Positions 29,909 through 41,300 of a stretch of DNA of 64,000 bases are shown here, one piece after another. The number at the start of each line of letters is the position of its first letter. Positions within the stretch are counted from its first letter, which is position 1. The translations under genes and the position numbers were made by a program. A model generated the notes under the pieces. It was not told where the DNA came from and searched no databases. It was given only the letters and a program-made list of their open reading frames with translations. The stretch comes from Hemerocallis citrina (taxonomy: Eukaryota; Streptophyta; Magnoliopsida; Asparagales; Asphodelaceae), in contig CM030363.1 of assembly GCA_017893485.1 (NCBI GenBank), positions 177,973,744 through 178,037,743 of the forward strand. Direction: 5' to 3'.

Positions 29909-32215
29909 AGCTGGCTTGTTCCCTATCTTGAGGAAGTTCCATAGCATCCAAGGGGAGGACGGAGCCTCCCATTGTAGTAGTGTAACACACTCGAGCAACT
30001 TCTTGGTTCCTTTGGCTTTTCCTATCCCTGTTGTTGTAGGAAACTTCATCTTCATGTGGTAGGCTGAGGCAACCGCGTGAAGGGCTGCTAGCTCCGGGCA
30101 ACCGAAGATGACATTGTGGCAGACTTCATTGCGACAACCATGAAATTGAGTGCTTCCGTGCGAATAGTTGGAGCTTTCCCCACAGTTACGTCAAGGGTGA
30201 CTATTCCCTCAATTAGAATTAGGGCTCCGAAGAATCCATGAAAAGTGTACCCGGCAGGCTTGAGATGGTCTCACTTGAGCTTGAGGCCCTCAATTACATT
30301 CAGGAAGAGAATCTTTACCAAGCTGCCGTTATCTACAAGGATATGGCACATCTCATGATTTGCCATACATATGTTGATTATGAGCGCGTTGCAGTAAGGT
30401 GTTCAAACACTTTCAAGGTCGTGGTCTGAGAATGTGACTGGAACCCCTGAGCTCTTGGGAGGGGGGATGTTGTGCATTGAGTTCACTTCACTGAAAAATG
30501 CTTTTCTTGAGGAGTTAGATAATCTCCCTATAGGCCCCCCATGGATGGAGTGGAATAATTCCATACAACCCAAGTCTTGGGACACGGAAGGCCTCTAGTC
30601 GTTTGGGGGCTCCTCCAGCGGGAGGAGGTTCGGTGTTGTTTATTTGGGCGAACATGGCGAGGTACCCCCATCGGAGCAAGGCTTCTAGCTCATCTTCGAT
30701 GGCTCGACAGTCATCAGTGAAATGTCCATGATCTTTGTGCACCACTTGTTCTTATCCCTTCTTCTACATGAGGCGTTCATCTTAGGAGGAGGTTGAAGGA
30801 GTCCCTCCTTATCAACTTCCGTGAGAATTACAGATATGCTCGCATTAAGCGGAGTGTACTTCTTAAAACGAGGCATTGGGGGTGGACAGTGCTGGCCTGT
30901 GGTATCCTTCTGGGACTTAATGAGTTCGTCTTCATGGGTGCTCTTCTATTTGTTTTCGGACGAGGAGACCTCCTATTCTTGGGGTCGGATAACATCTTCC
31001 ACTTGGATGTACTTCTCGATCCTTTGAAGGAGGTCAGAAAAGTCCCAGGAAGGTCTTTTGATAAGAGAGGCTTTGAGGTAGTCATGATTTATATTGTGCC
31101 TGAAGGCAGTCGTGGCTATGGCTGAGTTGAGTGAGGAGATTGATCGGGACTCGATTGTGAAGCACCGAGCATAACTCTTGAGGGACTTCTCATCTCTTTG
31201 TTTCAGGTCAAGTAGATGGGCACTTGGCTTCTCTATCTTGCGGCTGGTGATGAAGTTCGTGAGGAAAAGCTCCTCAAGTTGGTCGAAGGAGAAGATGGAC
31301 CTTGGAGAGAGACGAGAGAACCACTCACGTGCGGATCCCTTCAAGGTTGCTGGGAAAGTCTTGCACGGAGGGAGTCGGATGCTTGGTGGATCATCATGAG
31401 GGTTTTAAAACTCTCTATGTGGTCTATCGGGTCGGACTCCCCGTTGCATGACTCAAAAGCTGGGATCTTGAAATTGACCGGAATAGAGGCTTCGATGATT
31501 TTTCTGGAGAAGGGGAGTCTGATGTGGCGGTATGTTCCTTCATGTTTTCCTTCTTCTTACTTCAGCAGGGCAAGGCGATCTTGCATCTTTTGGAAGCATT
31601 GGATGACGACATTGTCTTGCTTTCGAATCTAGTGGACCTGTGAGACTCTTCACATTGAGGAGTGGCACGATGATGTCTAGTTTGTCGAGTCCTGCTTGGA
31701 ACAGTGTTGAGGGCTTTAAGGATTTCATCTTTCTATTCCCAAAACTCTTCCCACGTGACATGAACTTCTTCCCCTCTTTCTCTCCTGGGAGCTGGTCGAC
31801 TTGTTGGAGTAGGGTTTGTCCTTTCTCGAGTAGGAGTTCTTCTGTGTTCCCTTGGAGAATGATGGCTTCTTCGACATCTGGGAGAGGGGAGTCTTCTCTG
31901 CCCTCTAGGAGAGCGGGTTCTTCTGTGTCCCCAACTCCGGGGAGAGGGGGCCCTTATGTCTTCTTGGCAAGATGGATGAGGGAGACCTTCCTCTGCTCGC
32001 GGTCTACTCAAGCGGCCCCACGTCCAAACTCTTGCTGTTTGGAGCTTATGAGACGGTAGAGGTCTTGTTGCGGCTGAGGTACTTCAAGGGACACCATGGA
32101 GGATGTGGACGTGTAAACCGACCCCCAGTTCTCTACAATCTAATGTGCAGGGGGCTGACTTCTTCGGGATCCCCCCGGTGGAGACCCTCTAGAAAGAGGT
32201 TGGGTAGGCTGTTCT
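29909..32215 (-). pseudogene. Tat copy 1 gag and protease, broken
   Basis: Minus order: Arg/Pro/Ser-rich gag N-terminus (32011-31540), gag core at 31344-30973 (GSAREWFSRLSPRSIFSF, then LKQRDEKSLKSYARCF), a Tat-specific segment HKDHGHFTDDCRAIEDELEA and LLRWGYL (30745-30515), the IHGGP motif near 30550, and a retropepsin-like domain whose active site reads ILVDNGSLVKIL with the catalytic Asp at 30331-30333. The linker before RT (YHMKMKFPTTTGIGKAKG) is at about 30070-30020. Several frameshifts and stops are present. The first 40 codons of gag lie at 38124-38001, separated by the 5.8-kb solo LTR. In intact elements gag forms the particle and the aspartic protease cleaves the polyprotein. Confidence 0.85.
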
Positions 32216-32751
32216 TGTAGCGCCCCGATTTCCAATACTGGGAAACCGTGACACGAGCCAAGATCTTTTCTTCAATTAGTCACAATACACAGAAAAACAG
32301 GAGAATTTAAAACTTTTTATTCAACACCCAATGTATTACAAGTCTGAATATCATACAACTGCAATACATTACAATAGTGTTACAATAATACCTTTACAAT
32401 CCCAAGTATTACAACCTTCAACAAATTACATCAGAGTACATGAAATGAAGAACAACACTTGGTAACTCTCACTTGAGTACTTCTCAGCTAATAGATAATC
32501 AATACATATACTGCAGCGGAACTAAACATAACACTGACTCCTTGCTTTCCTTGCCTTGAGTCCTTCTGAATCTCGCCTTTGTACTTCGGCGATCCAGTAC
32601 CTATGGAAGTGGGGACGTCAGTATTCACTGACGCTTAAAGGCTGATCATATAGCAGCGAATCTCCCAAACAATATACAAAATATAGCACTGGTGTTGGTG
32701 TAGTTTAAGTGTTCGTGACTGCTATGACTAGACTCTAATGCGATATTTAAA

Positions 32752-33730
32752 TAGAACTAGGATGCTCCTATTCTAATGTCAGCAAGTCTCCGAAGTCAAC
32801 ATGCAGCCCATACTACATGCGACCCTTCTCAACCGTTTCTTCATAAATGGGGATTTGAACCCACATTACGAATTCTAATTGTACACAACCTGTTCCTGAC
32901 ACCCACACGTGGCTAATGAGGTTGCAGATGTGGTCAAGTCCCACTAATGCAGTTCGCCAGTGGTGTCTATGTTCACCACTGCGACCCGGCTAACCGGACC
33001 TCTCTCAAAATAGACGAACCCAATGTATCGGGCGTTATTTCAAAATCAAACTATAGGGTTTCGCAAGCGCAGGGTAGCGCGAAGCCTACCCTGTGGCACC
33101 CTCTGGGGTTTCGCAAGCGCAGGACTGCACAATGCATCCTGTGGCACCCCAGCCACGGTAGTTCAGGAATTAACAGCGCGAGATACGCAACCCGTGTCCT
33201 TAACTTGTGAGACGGCACCGTACGTATTCCTTTGACGGGAAGGTAGAACTAGGACGCTTCCTATTCTAATGTCAGCAAGTTTCCGAAGTCAACATGCATC
33301 CCATACTACATGCGACCCCATCTCAAGCCGTTTCTCCATATATAGGGATTTGAACCCGCGTTATGCATTCTAATTGTACACAACCTGTTCCTGACAATAC
33401 TCCATGACTCTGTGAGGTTGCAGAAGGGGTCAAGTTCCCCCTATGCAGTCTGCTTATGGTGTCTCCGTTTTCCACTACTACCCGGCACGCCGGACCTCAC
33501 TCGATCCCAATGTATTGGGCCTCATTCCAAAATCAAACTATAGGGTTTCGCAAGCGCAGGGCAGTGCGAAGCCTACCTTGTGGCACCCTCTGGGGTCTAG
33601 CAAGCACAGGACTGCACCATGCATCCTGTGGCACCCCAGCCACGGTATTTCAGGAATTAACAGAGCGAGATACGCAACCCGTGCTCCCAACTTGTGAGAC
33701 GCCACCGTACGTATCCCTTTGACGGGAAGG
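32752..33730. repeat. 492-bp direct duplication inside the solo LTR
   Basis: Copies 32752-33243 and 33244-33730 share TAGAACTAGGA, TCTAATGTCAGCAAG, ATAGGGTTTCGCAAGCGCAG and GAGATACGCAACCCGTG in the same order. Divergence is visible but low. Within each copy, a GTTTCGCAAGCGCAGG phrase is itself duplicated about 57 bp apart. Confidence 0.9.
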
Positions 33731-34179
33731 TACAACCCAATGTCACCACCTAAGGCCTCCCTCGAGGGACAAGTTGGTCGTAAGGTGCCCCCTACAACCA
33801 ACTCCTCTCTCTTCGGCAAGGGTCTGAGCAAAATGACCTTTATAAGTCACTACCCTAATGATGTCCCTGACTCGACGATCCTAGGGACGATAATATTATA
33901 ACATAACATGCTAGGCCTTAAATTAGGCTTCACAAGACAACTCTACTAGGCTGCTCAACCTAGACTTACCAGAACCCCTCAGGATCCGGTTCGTGGCTCA
34001 TCGATCCAAGACTTCGGCCGTGCGAATATACATGCAAGTCGCTACCCTATGTCTTGATGGTCGATAGCCCTTAGGGTGGTAATATCACCCTAGACGAGCA
34101 CAACGAACTGTGTACTAGCTAACAAGCTATATACGAGTAACAACCACATACGAGCCAATAAGCTACGTATGAAACAATA

Positions 34180-34460
34180 ACTACCTACGAGCCAGGCGGC
34201 CTCGTAGGAGACAACAACGTACATACCAGCCAAATAAGCCGCGTATGAGACCAACAGCTACGCACGGGCCGGTCGAGCTGCGTACGAGACAACAACCTTC
34301 ATACGAGCCAAATAAGCTACGTATGAGACTCACAGCTACGTACGGGCCAGTCGAGCCGCGTACGAGACAACAACCTTCATACGAGCCAAATAAGCTACGT
34401 ATGAGACTCACAGCTACGTACGGGCCAGTCGTGCCGCGTACGAGACAACAACCTTATGCA
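34180..34460. repeat. 78-bp tandem repeat of TACGTA/CGTACG words
   Basis: GTATGAGAC begins at 34243, 34321 and 34399, a 78-bp period; the last two units are almost identical. Short palindromes TACGTA and CGTACG alternate through the array. Confidence 0.88.
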
Positions 34461-34989
34461 AACAATCATACAGGTAATCAATCTTAAAAGCAACCAAACG
34501 TGCTTACTAGTAACCTCGATCTTCTATCATTAGAAGCAACAGAAGAGTCTACTAATATTCTATGGTCGGTATTCTACTAAAGAAGAATCCGAAGGCGACA
34601 TAACGGCCTTTATCGAACTAACTATTACTAGTGGTCTTCCCAATCCTTATTACTTCAACCTATAGCGCCTTAAGTATGGCATACAATTACAAGCATCTTC
34701 CTACGACAATCTAATTGTATAACACAACCACTCATCATGATACTCCTAAGTATGAATATGATTAAGCTTGTGCTTACATCGAGCTTGAGCATAAAAATCA
34801 CTACGACCTAGACATGAAGTCCACTATAGTCAAGCATAGGTTACAATTTGAGCATGAAAGCTTACTACTTATCATGACTAATCACCACAACCCAAGCATG
34901 GATAGATAACTAATATAAACATACAACCTTCCAAGGCATAGTAGGTATTCTAACATTACTCCTACATCGTTCTAAGCATGTATTTGAAC

Positions 34990-36300
34990 TTAGCATGGTA
35001 TAGAACATAACATAAAATCACTACAACTAACCATGGGTAGTTTCTTTAATCTAAGCATGAATATCATAGTAACATGAGTATTCATTTAATCTGGCATGGT
35101 ATACAACTTAATTACCATTAAGCTAGCATGGCATACAACTTACTTGTAATTAAGCTAGCATGGCATAGATAAAACTAGCATGGTATATCGCTTGCCTACA
35201 ATTGAACTTAGCATGGTATATCACATACCTACAATTAACTAGCATGGTATATTACATACCTACAATTAAACTAACATGGTAGGTAATTTATTATGGATCC
35301 TACAACATCCTAAGCATAATGAAATTAACCCAAGCATGGTAGGAAACTCTTAGATTGCATCCTACAACATCCTAAGCATAAATAGATTAATCTAAGCATG
35401 GTAGGAATTTTAGAATTAATCCTATAATATCCCAAGCATAATGAAATTAATCCAAGCATGGTAGGAAACTCTTAGATTGCATCCTACAACATTCTAAGTA
35501 TAAATAGATTAATCTAAGCATGGTAGGAATTTTAGAATTAATCCTACAACATCCTAAGCATAAATAGGCTAATCTAAACATGGTAGGAACTTTAGAATTT
35601 GTCCTACATCATTCTAATCATGAAATAGCATTCCTAAAACATGATGGGTAATTTTAGGAAGCATACTACAACATTTTAAGCTAAAAATATGATAGGTAAT
35701 CTTAGTAAGAAACCTACAACACATATGTCATTCCTACATATGATAGGCAATTTTAGAATTTCTCCTCCAACATTCTAAACATCATTAAGTATGCTAGATA
35801 TTTTTAGAGTGAATAAAGCATGGTAGGATATTTTTAGAAATAATCCTACAACATTCTAAACATAAAGCAAGATAGGATATTTTTAGAAATAATCCTACAA
35901 CATTCTAAACATAAAGCATGATAGGATATTTTTAGAAATAATCCTACAACATTCTAAACATAAGGCATGATAGGATATTTTAGAAATAATCCTACAACTA
36001 ATTAAGCAAGAAAACATGGTAGGATATTTTTAGAAGTAATCCTACAACTAACTAAGCATGAAAACATGGTAGGATATTTTTTTAGAAGGCATCCTACAAC
36101 TAACTAAGCATGAAAACATGGTAGGATATTTTTAGAAGTAATCCTACAACTAACTAAGCATGAAAACATGGTAGGATATTTTTTTAGAAGGCATCCTACA
36201 ACTAACTAAGCATAACATGGTAGGATATTTTTAGAAGTAATCCTACAACTAACTAAGCATAAAACATGAAAGGATATTTTTAGAAAATATCCTACAACAT
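34990..36300. repeat. 50-60-bp tandem repeats (AAGCATGGTAGGA... unit)
   Basis: Units of AAGCATGGTAGGA(A/T) followed by TTTTAGAA and ATCCTACAAC recur from 34990 to 36300, with period about 60 bp at first and about 54-63 bp after 35820. It grades into CTA trinucleotide runs (36304-36550) and then AAAAGATCTTTTT-type repeats (36590-36830). Confidence 0.85.
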
Positions 36301-38000
36301 TCTACTACTACTACTACTCCTATTTTAATCAAAACATACACACAACCATCTACTACTACTACTACTTCATTCTTATCAAGAACACAACATACAACTTACT
36401 ACTACTACTACTTTATGGACATAAAACATCTATAATTACTTACTACTACTTCTTCATTTAATCAACATACCCTACTACTTTATTTAATCAACCATACTAC
36501 TACTACCTTATTTAATCAACATACTACTTTATTTTAACATGCTACTACTTAGTTGCTTACTAGTCTTTATTATTACTAGTGATAAGAGAAAAGATCATTT
36601 TTATTTTATTTTACTCTACAACTAGTAAATATGGAAGAAAAAGATCTCTTTTTCATTTATTTCTACAACTAGTGATCAATAAAGAAAAGATCTTTTTAAT
36701 TGCTACAACCAGTGATTAATAAAAAGAGAAGATCTTTTTAATCTACAACTAGTGATTAATAAAAAAGAGAAGATCTTTTTAATCTACACTAGTGATCAAT
36801 AAAAAGAAAGATCTTTTTATTCAATAAAGAAAATTACAACAACATATGCTTATTATTATTAGTCCAAGTTCCATAAAAGTCCTACAACCAACAATGGTTG
36901 TAAAAATGTTCATATGCCAATTCCTACAAGTCCTACAACCCTCAATCGGTTGTATGTTCAAGTCATATGCAATATGTGAATTTTTAGTCCAATAACATAC
37001 AAAACAACAACTACAATAATAAAGATGTGATCTTTATGTGTTTTAGTAGGTTCTACTACTACTTTCTTACTTTTATTTATTGTTCATAACAACCACAACA
37101 CACCCATCACAAAACTCACCCAAAAACAAAAGAAAACAAAACAAGAGGGTAGGAGAAGAAGTCAAACAACAAAACAAACAAACAAACAAACAAACAAACA
37201 ACCAAAGAAGCATGAAGAAACCCCCACCTTGTTTCTTTTCTTTGATGGAAGGACTTGCCTAGCTCAACCTTCTCCTTCCCCTAGCTCTTAGAAGTCTTCT
37301 AACACCCTACAAAACAAAACTCTCAAGTTAACCTAAGGTTCTCTCTTTCTTTTCCTTTCTTTCTTTCTTTCTTTTTTGATCTTTTATTTTCTAAAATGAG
37401 AGAAGGAGGGGGTATTTATAGGAGGGGATGGGAGGGGGTAAATGCAAAATGTGCACTCACATTTTCAAAAAACCCCAAGGAGGGGGTGAGGCCGGCCATA
37501 CCCCTAGGGGAGGTAGGGGTGAGGTGGAGGGAGGTGATATGTGGGGGGAGGTGTTACATGAGGGTTTCTAGAAGGGTTTTCTTAACCTTCTCATGTATAC
37601 TTAACCTAGGTTAAACCTCCTAATCAAACCCTTAACCATCCCTACTAGGTTATAGCAAAATAAGTGTTGTCCAAATACACAACACACAATTCGTATAATG
37701 CACTAATCGACACACTACTCGTACGTGCGCATATATGTCTGTATACCGGAAAATCTTCGCATAATCCGCATAAAAATAATTAAATCTTGGAAATAATAAT
37801 AAAATAATTTTATTATTAGTTTCGGAAGAGCACGGTATTAATTTGATACAATACGGATATATACTGACCGATATCTGGATACAGATAATGTCTAGGGGCA
37901 AACCGGGTGAAAATCACCAAAATATTCTAATTTTGGAATTAAAACTAAATAATAATAAAATAATAATTTATACACGGTAATATCCGTCCGGGATATTACA

Positions 38001-38124
38001 GTTCTGGATGAGGAGGTTGATCCAGTTGAAAGGTAGGAGGGACGTCCTCATGAGAAGGATGTGGAGGAAGAGGGTTGGCTCGTCGGCTTGAGGCCGCCGT
38101 CTTCCCTTTCCCCTTTGGAGGCAT
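38001..38124 (-). pseudogene. Start of Tat copy 1 gag
   Basis: ATG on minus at 38124 (MPPKGKGKTAASSR...) begins the gag frame after the PBS. It runs into the 5.8-kb solo LTR at the GTTCT target site and resumes at 32215. Confidence 0.7.
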
Positions 38125-38175
38125 GACTGAAACCTATTTTTATCGGCGAAGTTTTGTTGGATTGCTTTTTCTGTT

Positions 38176-38191
38176 CCCACAGACGGCGCCA
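38176..38191 (-). other. Tat primer-binding site
   Basis: On minus TGGCGCCGTCTGTGGG, about 24 bp after the LTR end. This is the standard plant Tat PBS. Confidence 0.88.
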
Positions 38192-38214
38192 ATCTTTTGT
38201 TTCTTATTTCTGTG

Positions 38215-38903
38215 TGGGAGCAAACATATGATATGAATTTTTTTAAAAACAATAAAAAACTAACCATTTTGACTTTCACCGATGTTGGCTGCTTTAAACT
38301 GATGTTGACTTCTAGTTCTGACATGTTTGCACCATTGGATCTGATCTTGATGATGACGATCCCTCTGATTGACCTGCAAAAGTCAGAACCACCAGGGTTG
38401 ATCCTGGCGACAGATCCTCCGACGCTTAAGTCAGAACTCAAAAATGGAAATAGAGCTTTTTGGAGGCAAAATACTGATTATCTGGTTCTTGTGGAGGTAA
38501 TGGGGTATTTATAGTTGCTTTGGTGTCATTTCAAGATAATGATTTATCTCTATATCCCGTTTTTTTATTATTATTGAATTGGTTATCTCTCCTTCATAAA
38601 GAGATAATGGTGGTTGTGGAGATTGAGTTAAAACTATTCTCATGATAAGAGCTATGATTTTTGAACCGTCACTTATTGATAATCATTAGTTTAAATCATA
38701 TTTAAATAATATGAACTCATTTATATTGGGCGGTTATGACTACCCAGTAAGACAGATCGTTTTGGGCTATTGGGTTTGAAAGATGCCTAATTTCCATTCA
38801 TAACTCGTTTCTAGCAAAATTTACCGTTTTACCCCTGAGAGCTTAAAGATTCGTGCCCAATTTGAATGGTCTTTGATTTGGTTCTATTTTTACCCATATC
38901 ACA
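38215..38903 (-). repeat. Tat copy 1, 5' LTR
   Basis: 689 bp, collinear with 16701-17393. On minus it starts TGTGATATGGG and ends GCTCCCA, followed by the PBS region. A TATA box (CTATAAATACCCC on minus) is near 38505. Confidence 0.87.
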
Positions 38904-39417
38904 TCCCTTTAGGGGTGACCTTGGTAGACATTTATATCCTTTGCATTGCTAACAATTTGCAAAAGGAAGAAGAAAAAAAAGGACAGATTCAAGTGCAAAG
39001 ACGTTAAACCTACCTCAGGCCGAATAGGCTGAACCCCTGAGTAGACGTTGGAGATACGTTTTATGACTTCCGTCCAAATGTCCCACTTATTCTTAAAGAA
39101 TCAATAATACCTCCAACCATTACAAGCGGGAAAGGACATTTTCCATATGCAACTCACAAAAGTGCTTTTCTTTTATCTGTATAATGAAACACAAGGCAAT
39201 TCAAAAGAAAGCTATCAATTGGCTCTCCTTCAATTTGAAGGAAATCAACGGTCCCGATTTATGCTCACAAAAGACATATTCCCACCCGTTACTGCAGCTA
39301 CAATATCCGTTACTGTAGCTACTGTGCTTGTTACTGTAGCTATAGTAGCCACATTCAGATTTATATTTTATGTTGTGTGAATTAGTTGGTATTTGTTTGA
39401 GTTTTGAAATTATTAAC
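38904..39417. other. Unassigned flank
   Basis: No recognised gene. 39010-39130 on minus is partly open and ends at a GTAGGT donor-like site, but three frames compete and no family is recognised. A short run of (GTTACTGTAGCTA)-like units is at 39288-39350. Confidence 0.35.
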
Positions 39418-39546
39418 CTTTAATCCCTACTTTTAATTAATAAAGAAAAGACTAATTAAAATCACACTAATCTTAATTAAGAAAAGCTTTAATTGTTGTG
39501 GTTTAATTAGTCTTTTCTTAATTAATTAAAATTTAGGGATTTAAAG
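39418..39546. repeat. Palindromic MITE-like element
   Basis: Left arm CTTTAATCCCTACTTTTAAT... and right arm form an inverted repeat of about 50 bp per side around a 30-bp centre (AAGAAAAGACTAATTAAA is in both arms). Size and AT-rich hairpin structure fit a MITE. A TSD could not be fixed because of local AT repeats. Confidence 0.65.
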
Positions 39547-40020
39547 TTAATTAGTTTCAATCTAATTAAGCTTAATTAACTCATCAAAAACATTAGGGAT
39601 GAAGCATAAATAAAATTAATTAATCCCTAATTTTGGATTAATTTCATGTAAAACAAAAAATAAAAAAGTGTTTTAAATTACTTTCGCTACAATATTACTA
39701 CAACCAAAGCTAATGTTTAATTAATGCTACAGTAAACTTGTATTCAATCAAAGCTACTTTTAAGAAATCAAATCTAAGGAATTGCTTTTGCTACAGTATT
39801 TTTCCCTCTCTTCATTTTTTTACAACCAACCAAACAACCCCAAATTATTTTAGTATGTAATTATTTTACAACATTCTAATTATTTTTTTATAACTTATCG
39901 TGTAGTCACTAACCAGATGGGTATTTCATATAAATGTTGACATATGTGATTTGTTAGTAAAATTGGATTACATGTATTTTACTGTTTACAGTGTTTTTCA
40001 TATACTACATCGTTCAAAAG
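39547..40020. other. AT-rich stretch, body of a small Helitron
   Basis: No gene seen. It contains several GCTACAGTA/GCTACTTT words and leads into the Helitron 3' end below. Confidence 0.35.
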
Positions 40021-40054
40021 ACGTGTCATAGGCACGTGTCCACGGGTAACCTAG
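40021..40054 (+). mobile_element. Helitron 3' terminus
   Basis: ACGTGTC-ATA-GGCACGT (40021-40037) makes a 7-bp stem with one G-T type mismatch, then a spacer and CTAG at 40051-40054 followed by T. It is the same family as 3397-3430. Two bases further, TCTATATAATTC (40057) resembles a Helitron 5' terminus, suggesting head-to-tail elements. Confidence 0.65.
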
Positions 40055-40977
40055 TGTCTATATAATTCACTTAATTTCATATCACACAGAAAAACACATG
40101 CACATCAACACAAGAAAACATAATACAAAACCGTCCTAAAAAGGCATAGTTTGAATGTTACTTCACCTTTACCAGACAATCCAAGTCTGCGACAACAACA
40201 TTAACACTATCAGCCAATTCTTGAACTGAATCATGCAGTATTTTGTTTGCAATCTCAAATCCATCCTCAGCAGAAGAAACCACTACAGGAACAAGACCAG
40301 CAATACGAGCCCAGGAGGGATCTGCGTAGGTCCACCTATGTATGCATGCCAACACGAAGACCAAAATTCAATCAAAACATTCCAAAAAGTCCATTAAAAA
40401 AATGTTTTCCCTCAATAAAAACTGATGCTAGTATTGTATATGAACTCTGTCAAAGATTTAAGACAGACACAGGAATTTGCACTCGAATCGAACCGATTCA
40501 AATATCTATAACTGATTGGTCAACTAATCCTCAAAATTGAATACATGGATTCAGACTAACTAATATTCTACTAGCATCTTTTAGAAATTTTTAATAGAAG
40601 ATAAAAATAAACAAATCAATCAATCAATAAAAATAACAAAATAAATAAAAACTAGATTACATGTTTCTAAAAAGGAATGTACTTCTCTTTTTGAATTATT
40701 GCACAAAACAACCAACTGGATAAAGTTAACTCACTTGGAGCTTCCATGCCAAATATATCATAAATGAAGTAATAAATGGGCCACTAGAGGATTTGGGAGT
40801 GGAGGAAGGTGGAGGAAGGGTTACAGATTAAGGGGATTTGGGGATGAAGGAAGAACCCGATGATGGTGAGGAGGGTGGAGGAGGAGCTGTATTTGGTGGA
40901 TTTGGTTTCGATCGGATCTGGAGGAGGACTGGAGAGAGAGAGCTGAATAAGAAATGAGATATAATTACACAAATGTC
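40055..40977 (-). other. Accessory stretch with captured-gene-like pieces
   Basis: On minus, the right edge reads CTTTATATATATTAAAGG (40995 down), like a Helitron 5' end with its first base changed. A GC-rich leader with Ser/Thr/Pro-rich ORF follows (40970-40790), then AT-rich sequence, then an exon at 40335-40173. The layout (terminus, promoter-like block, exon in sense) copies that of 7251 downward, so a second gene-capturing Helitron is possible. Confidence 0.4.
40173..40335 (-). pseudogene. Unidentified exon, probably captured
   Basis: Between a CATAG acceptor and a GTAAAG donor on minus, 54 codons read WTYADPSWARIAGLVPVVVS then AEDGFEIANKILHDSVQELA and DSVNVVVADLDCL without a stop. It is clearly protein-like, with an amphipathic helix in the middle. 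I cannot name the family. A TAA follows the donor, so if unspliced it would be a terminal exon. Confidence 0.5.
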
Positions 40978-40984
40978 CTTTAAT

Positions 40985-41300
40985 ATATATAAAGCCATTC
41001 TCGGTCGCCCCGACTTAGTAGCTTTCCACGATGTAGCTTAGGCGTTCCACATGAAGATGAAGTTCCCTACATCAGCTGGGGTAGGAGAAGTCAAGGGAAG
41101 TCAAAAGGTGCATCGGGCATGATACACGACTACAATGGAGCTCGGCCCTGCCGCTCAAAGCCTTAGAACTCCCATAAGAGAAGAACCAAGTCGAGTCGAA
41201 TCCCGTTGATGAGCTAGAAGAAACACCCTTCGGGTTCCTCGAGATTTTTGAGTCATGCAAGAAGGGAAAGCTCGCTCATAACTAGGAATGGCCCTATAAG
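40985..41300 (+). pseudogene. Tat copy 2 protease-RT linker remnant
   Basis: In frame from 40990: KAILGRPDLVAFHDVA, a stop, then AFHMKMKFPTSAGVGEVKGS. This is the conserved segment between retropepsin and RT in Tat elements and parallels 30130-30020 of copy 1 on minus. Further stops follow. Confidence 0.7.

Larger units (their letters stand above)
32211..38005 (-). mobile_element. 5.8-kb solo LTR packed with tandem repeats, TSD GTTCT
   Basis: The insertion 32216-38000 is flanked by perfect GTTCT (32211-32215, 38001-38005). On minus it starts TGTAATATCCCGGACGG and ends CGGGGCGCTACA, the TGTAA...TACA termini of Tekay/Del-type LTRs. A TATA box (CCTATAAATACCCCC on minus) is near 37410, and the minus 3' end resembles that of the solo LTR 47332-51127. 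No PBS, PPT or coding region was recognised, so it is best read as a solo LTR; a non-coding large retroelement derivative is the alternative. Its length is extreme for a single LTR and is mostly made of internal repeats. Confidence 0.75.
16701..38903 (-). mobile_element. Tat-lineage Gypsy element copy 1, pol-less, with three nested insertions
   Basis: Minus-strand order: 5' LTR 38903-38215, PBS 38191-38176, gag start at 38124, gag and protease to about 30000, a short remnant to 28497 with no reverse transcriptase, RNase H or integrase, 3' UTR tandem arrays 28260-26580, W-box-rich inverted repeat, purine tract, and 3' LTR 17393-16701. Nested are an Athila compound, a 1.25-kb mini element and a 5.8-kb solo LTR, each with its own perfect TSD. 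Removing them leaves about 7.8 kb. The 5-bp flanks CAATA (16696-16700) and TCCCT (38904-38908) do not match, so the outer ends could derive from recombination between two copies. Confidence 0.7.

Noticed and set aside
38211..38514. Open frames of about 100 codons in 38.2-38.5 kb and 16.8-17.1 kb that look conserved with each other
   Set aside because: The similarity is because both are the same LTR; they cross the LTR promoter region and carry no domain.
16696..38908. TSD for Tat copy 1
   Set aside because: CAATA and TCCCT do not match, so I did not claim a single insertion event even though LTRs, PBS and purine tract are in the right order.
39005..39135. Minus-strand exon ending at GTAGGT
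   Set aside because: Three frames are partly open with stops in each over the full block, and no family resemblance was convincing.
40057..40995. A complete plus-strand Helitron starting at 40057
   Set aside because: No hairpin and CTRR end was found before the Tat sequence begins, so only the 5'-like string is reported.
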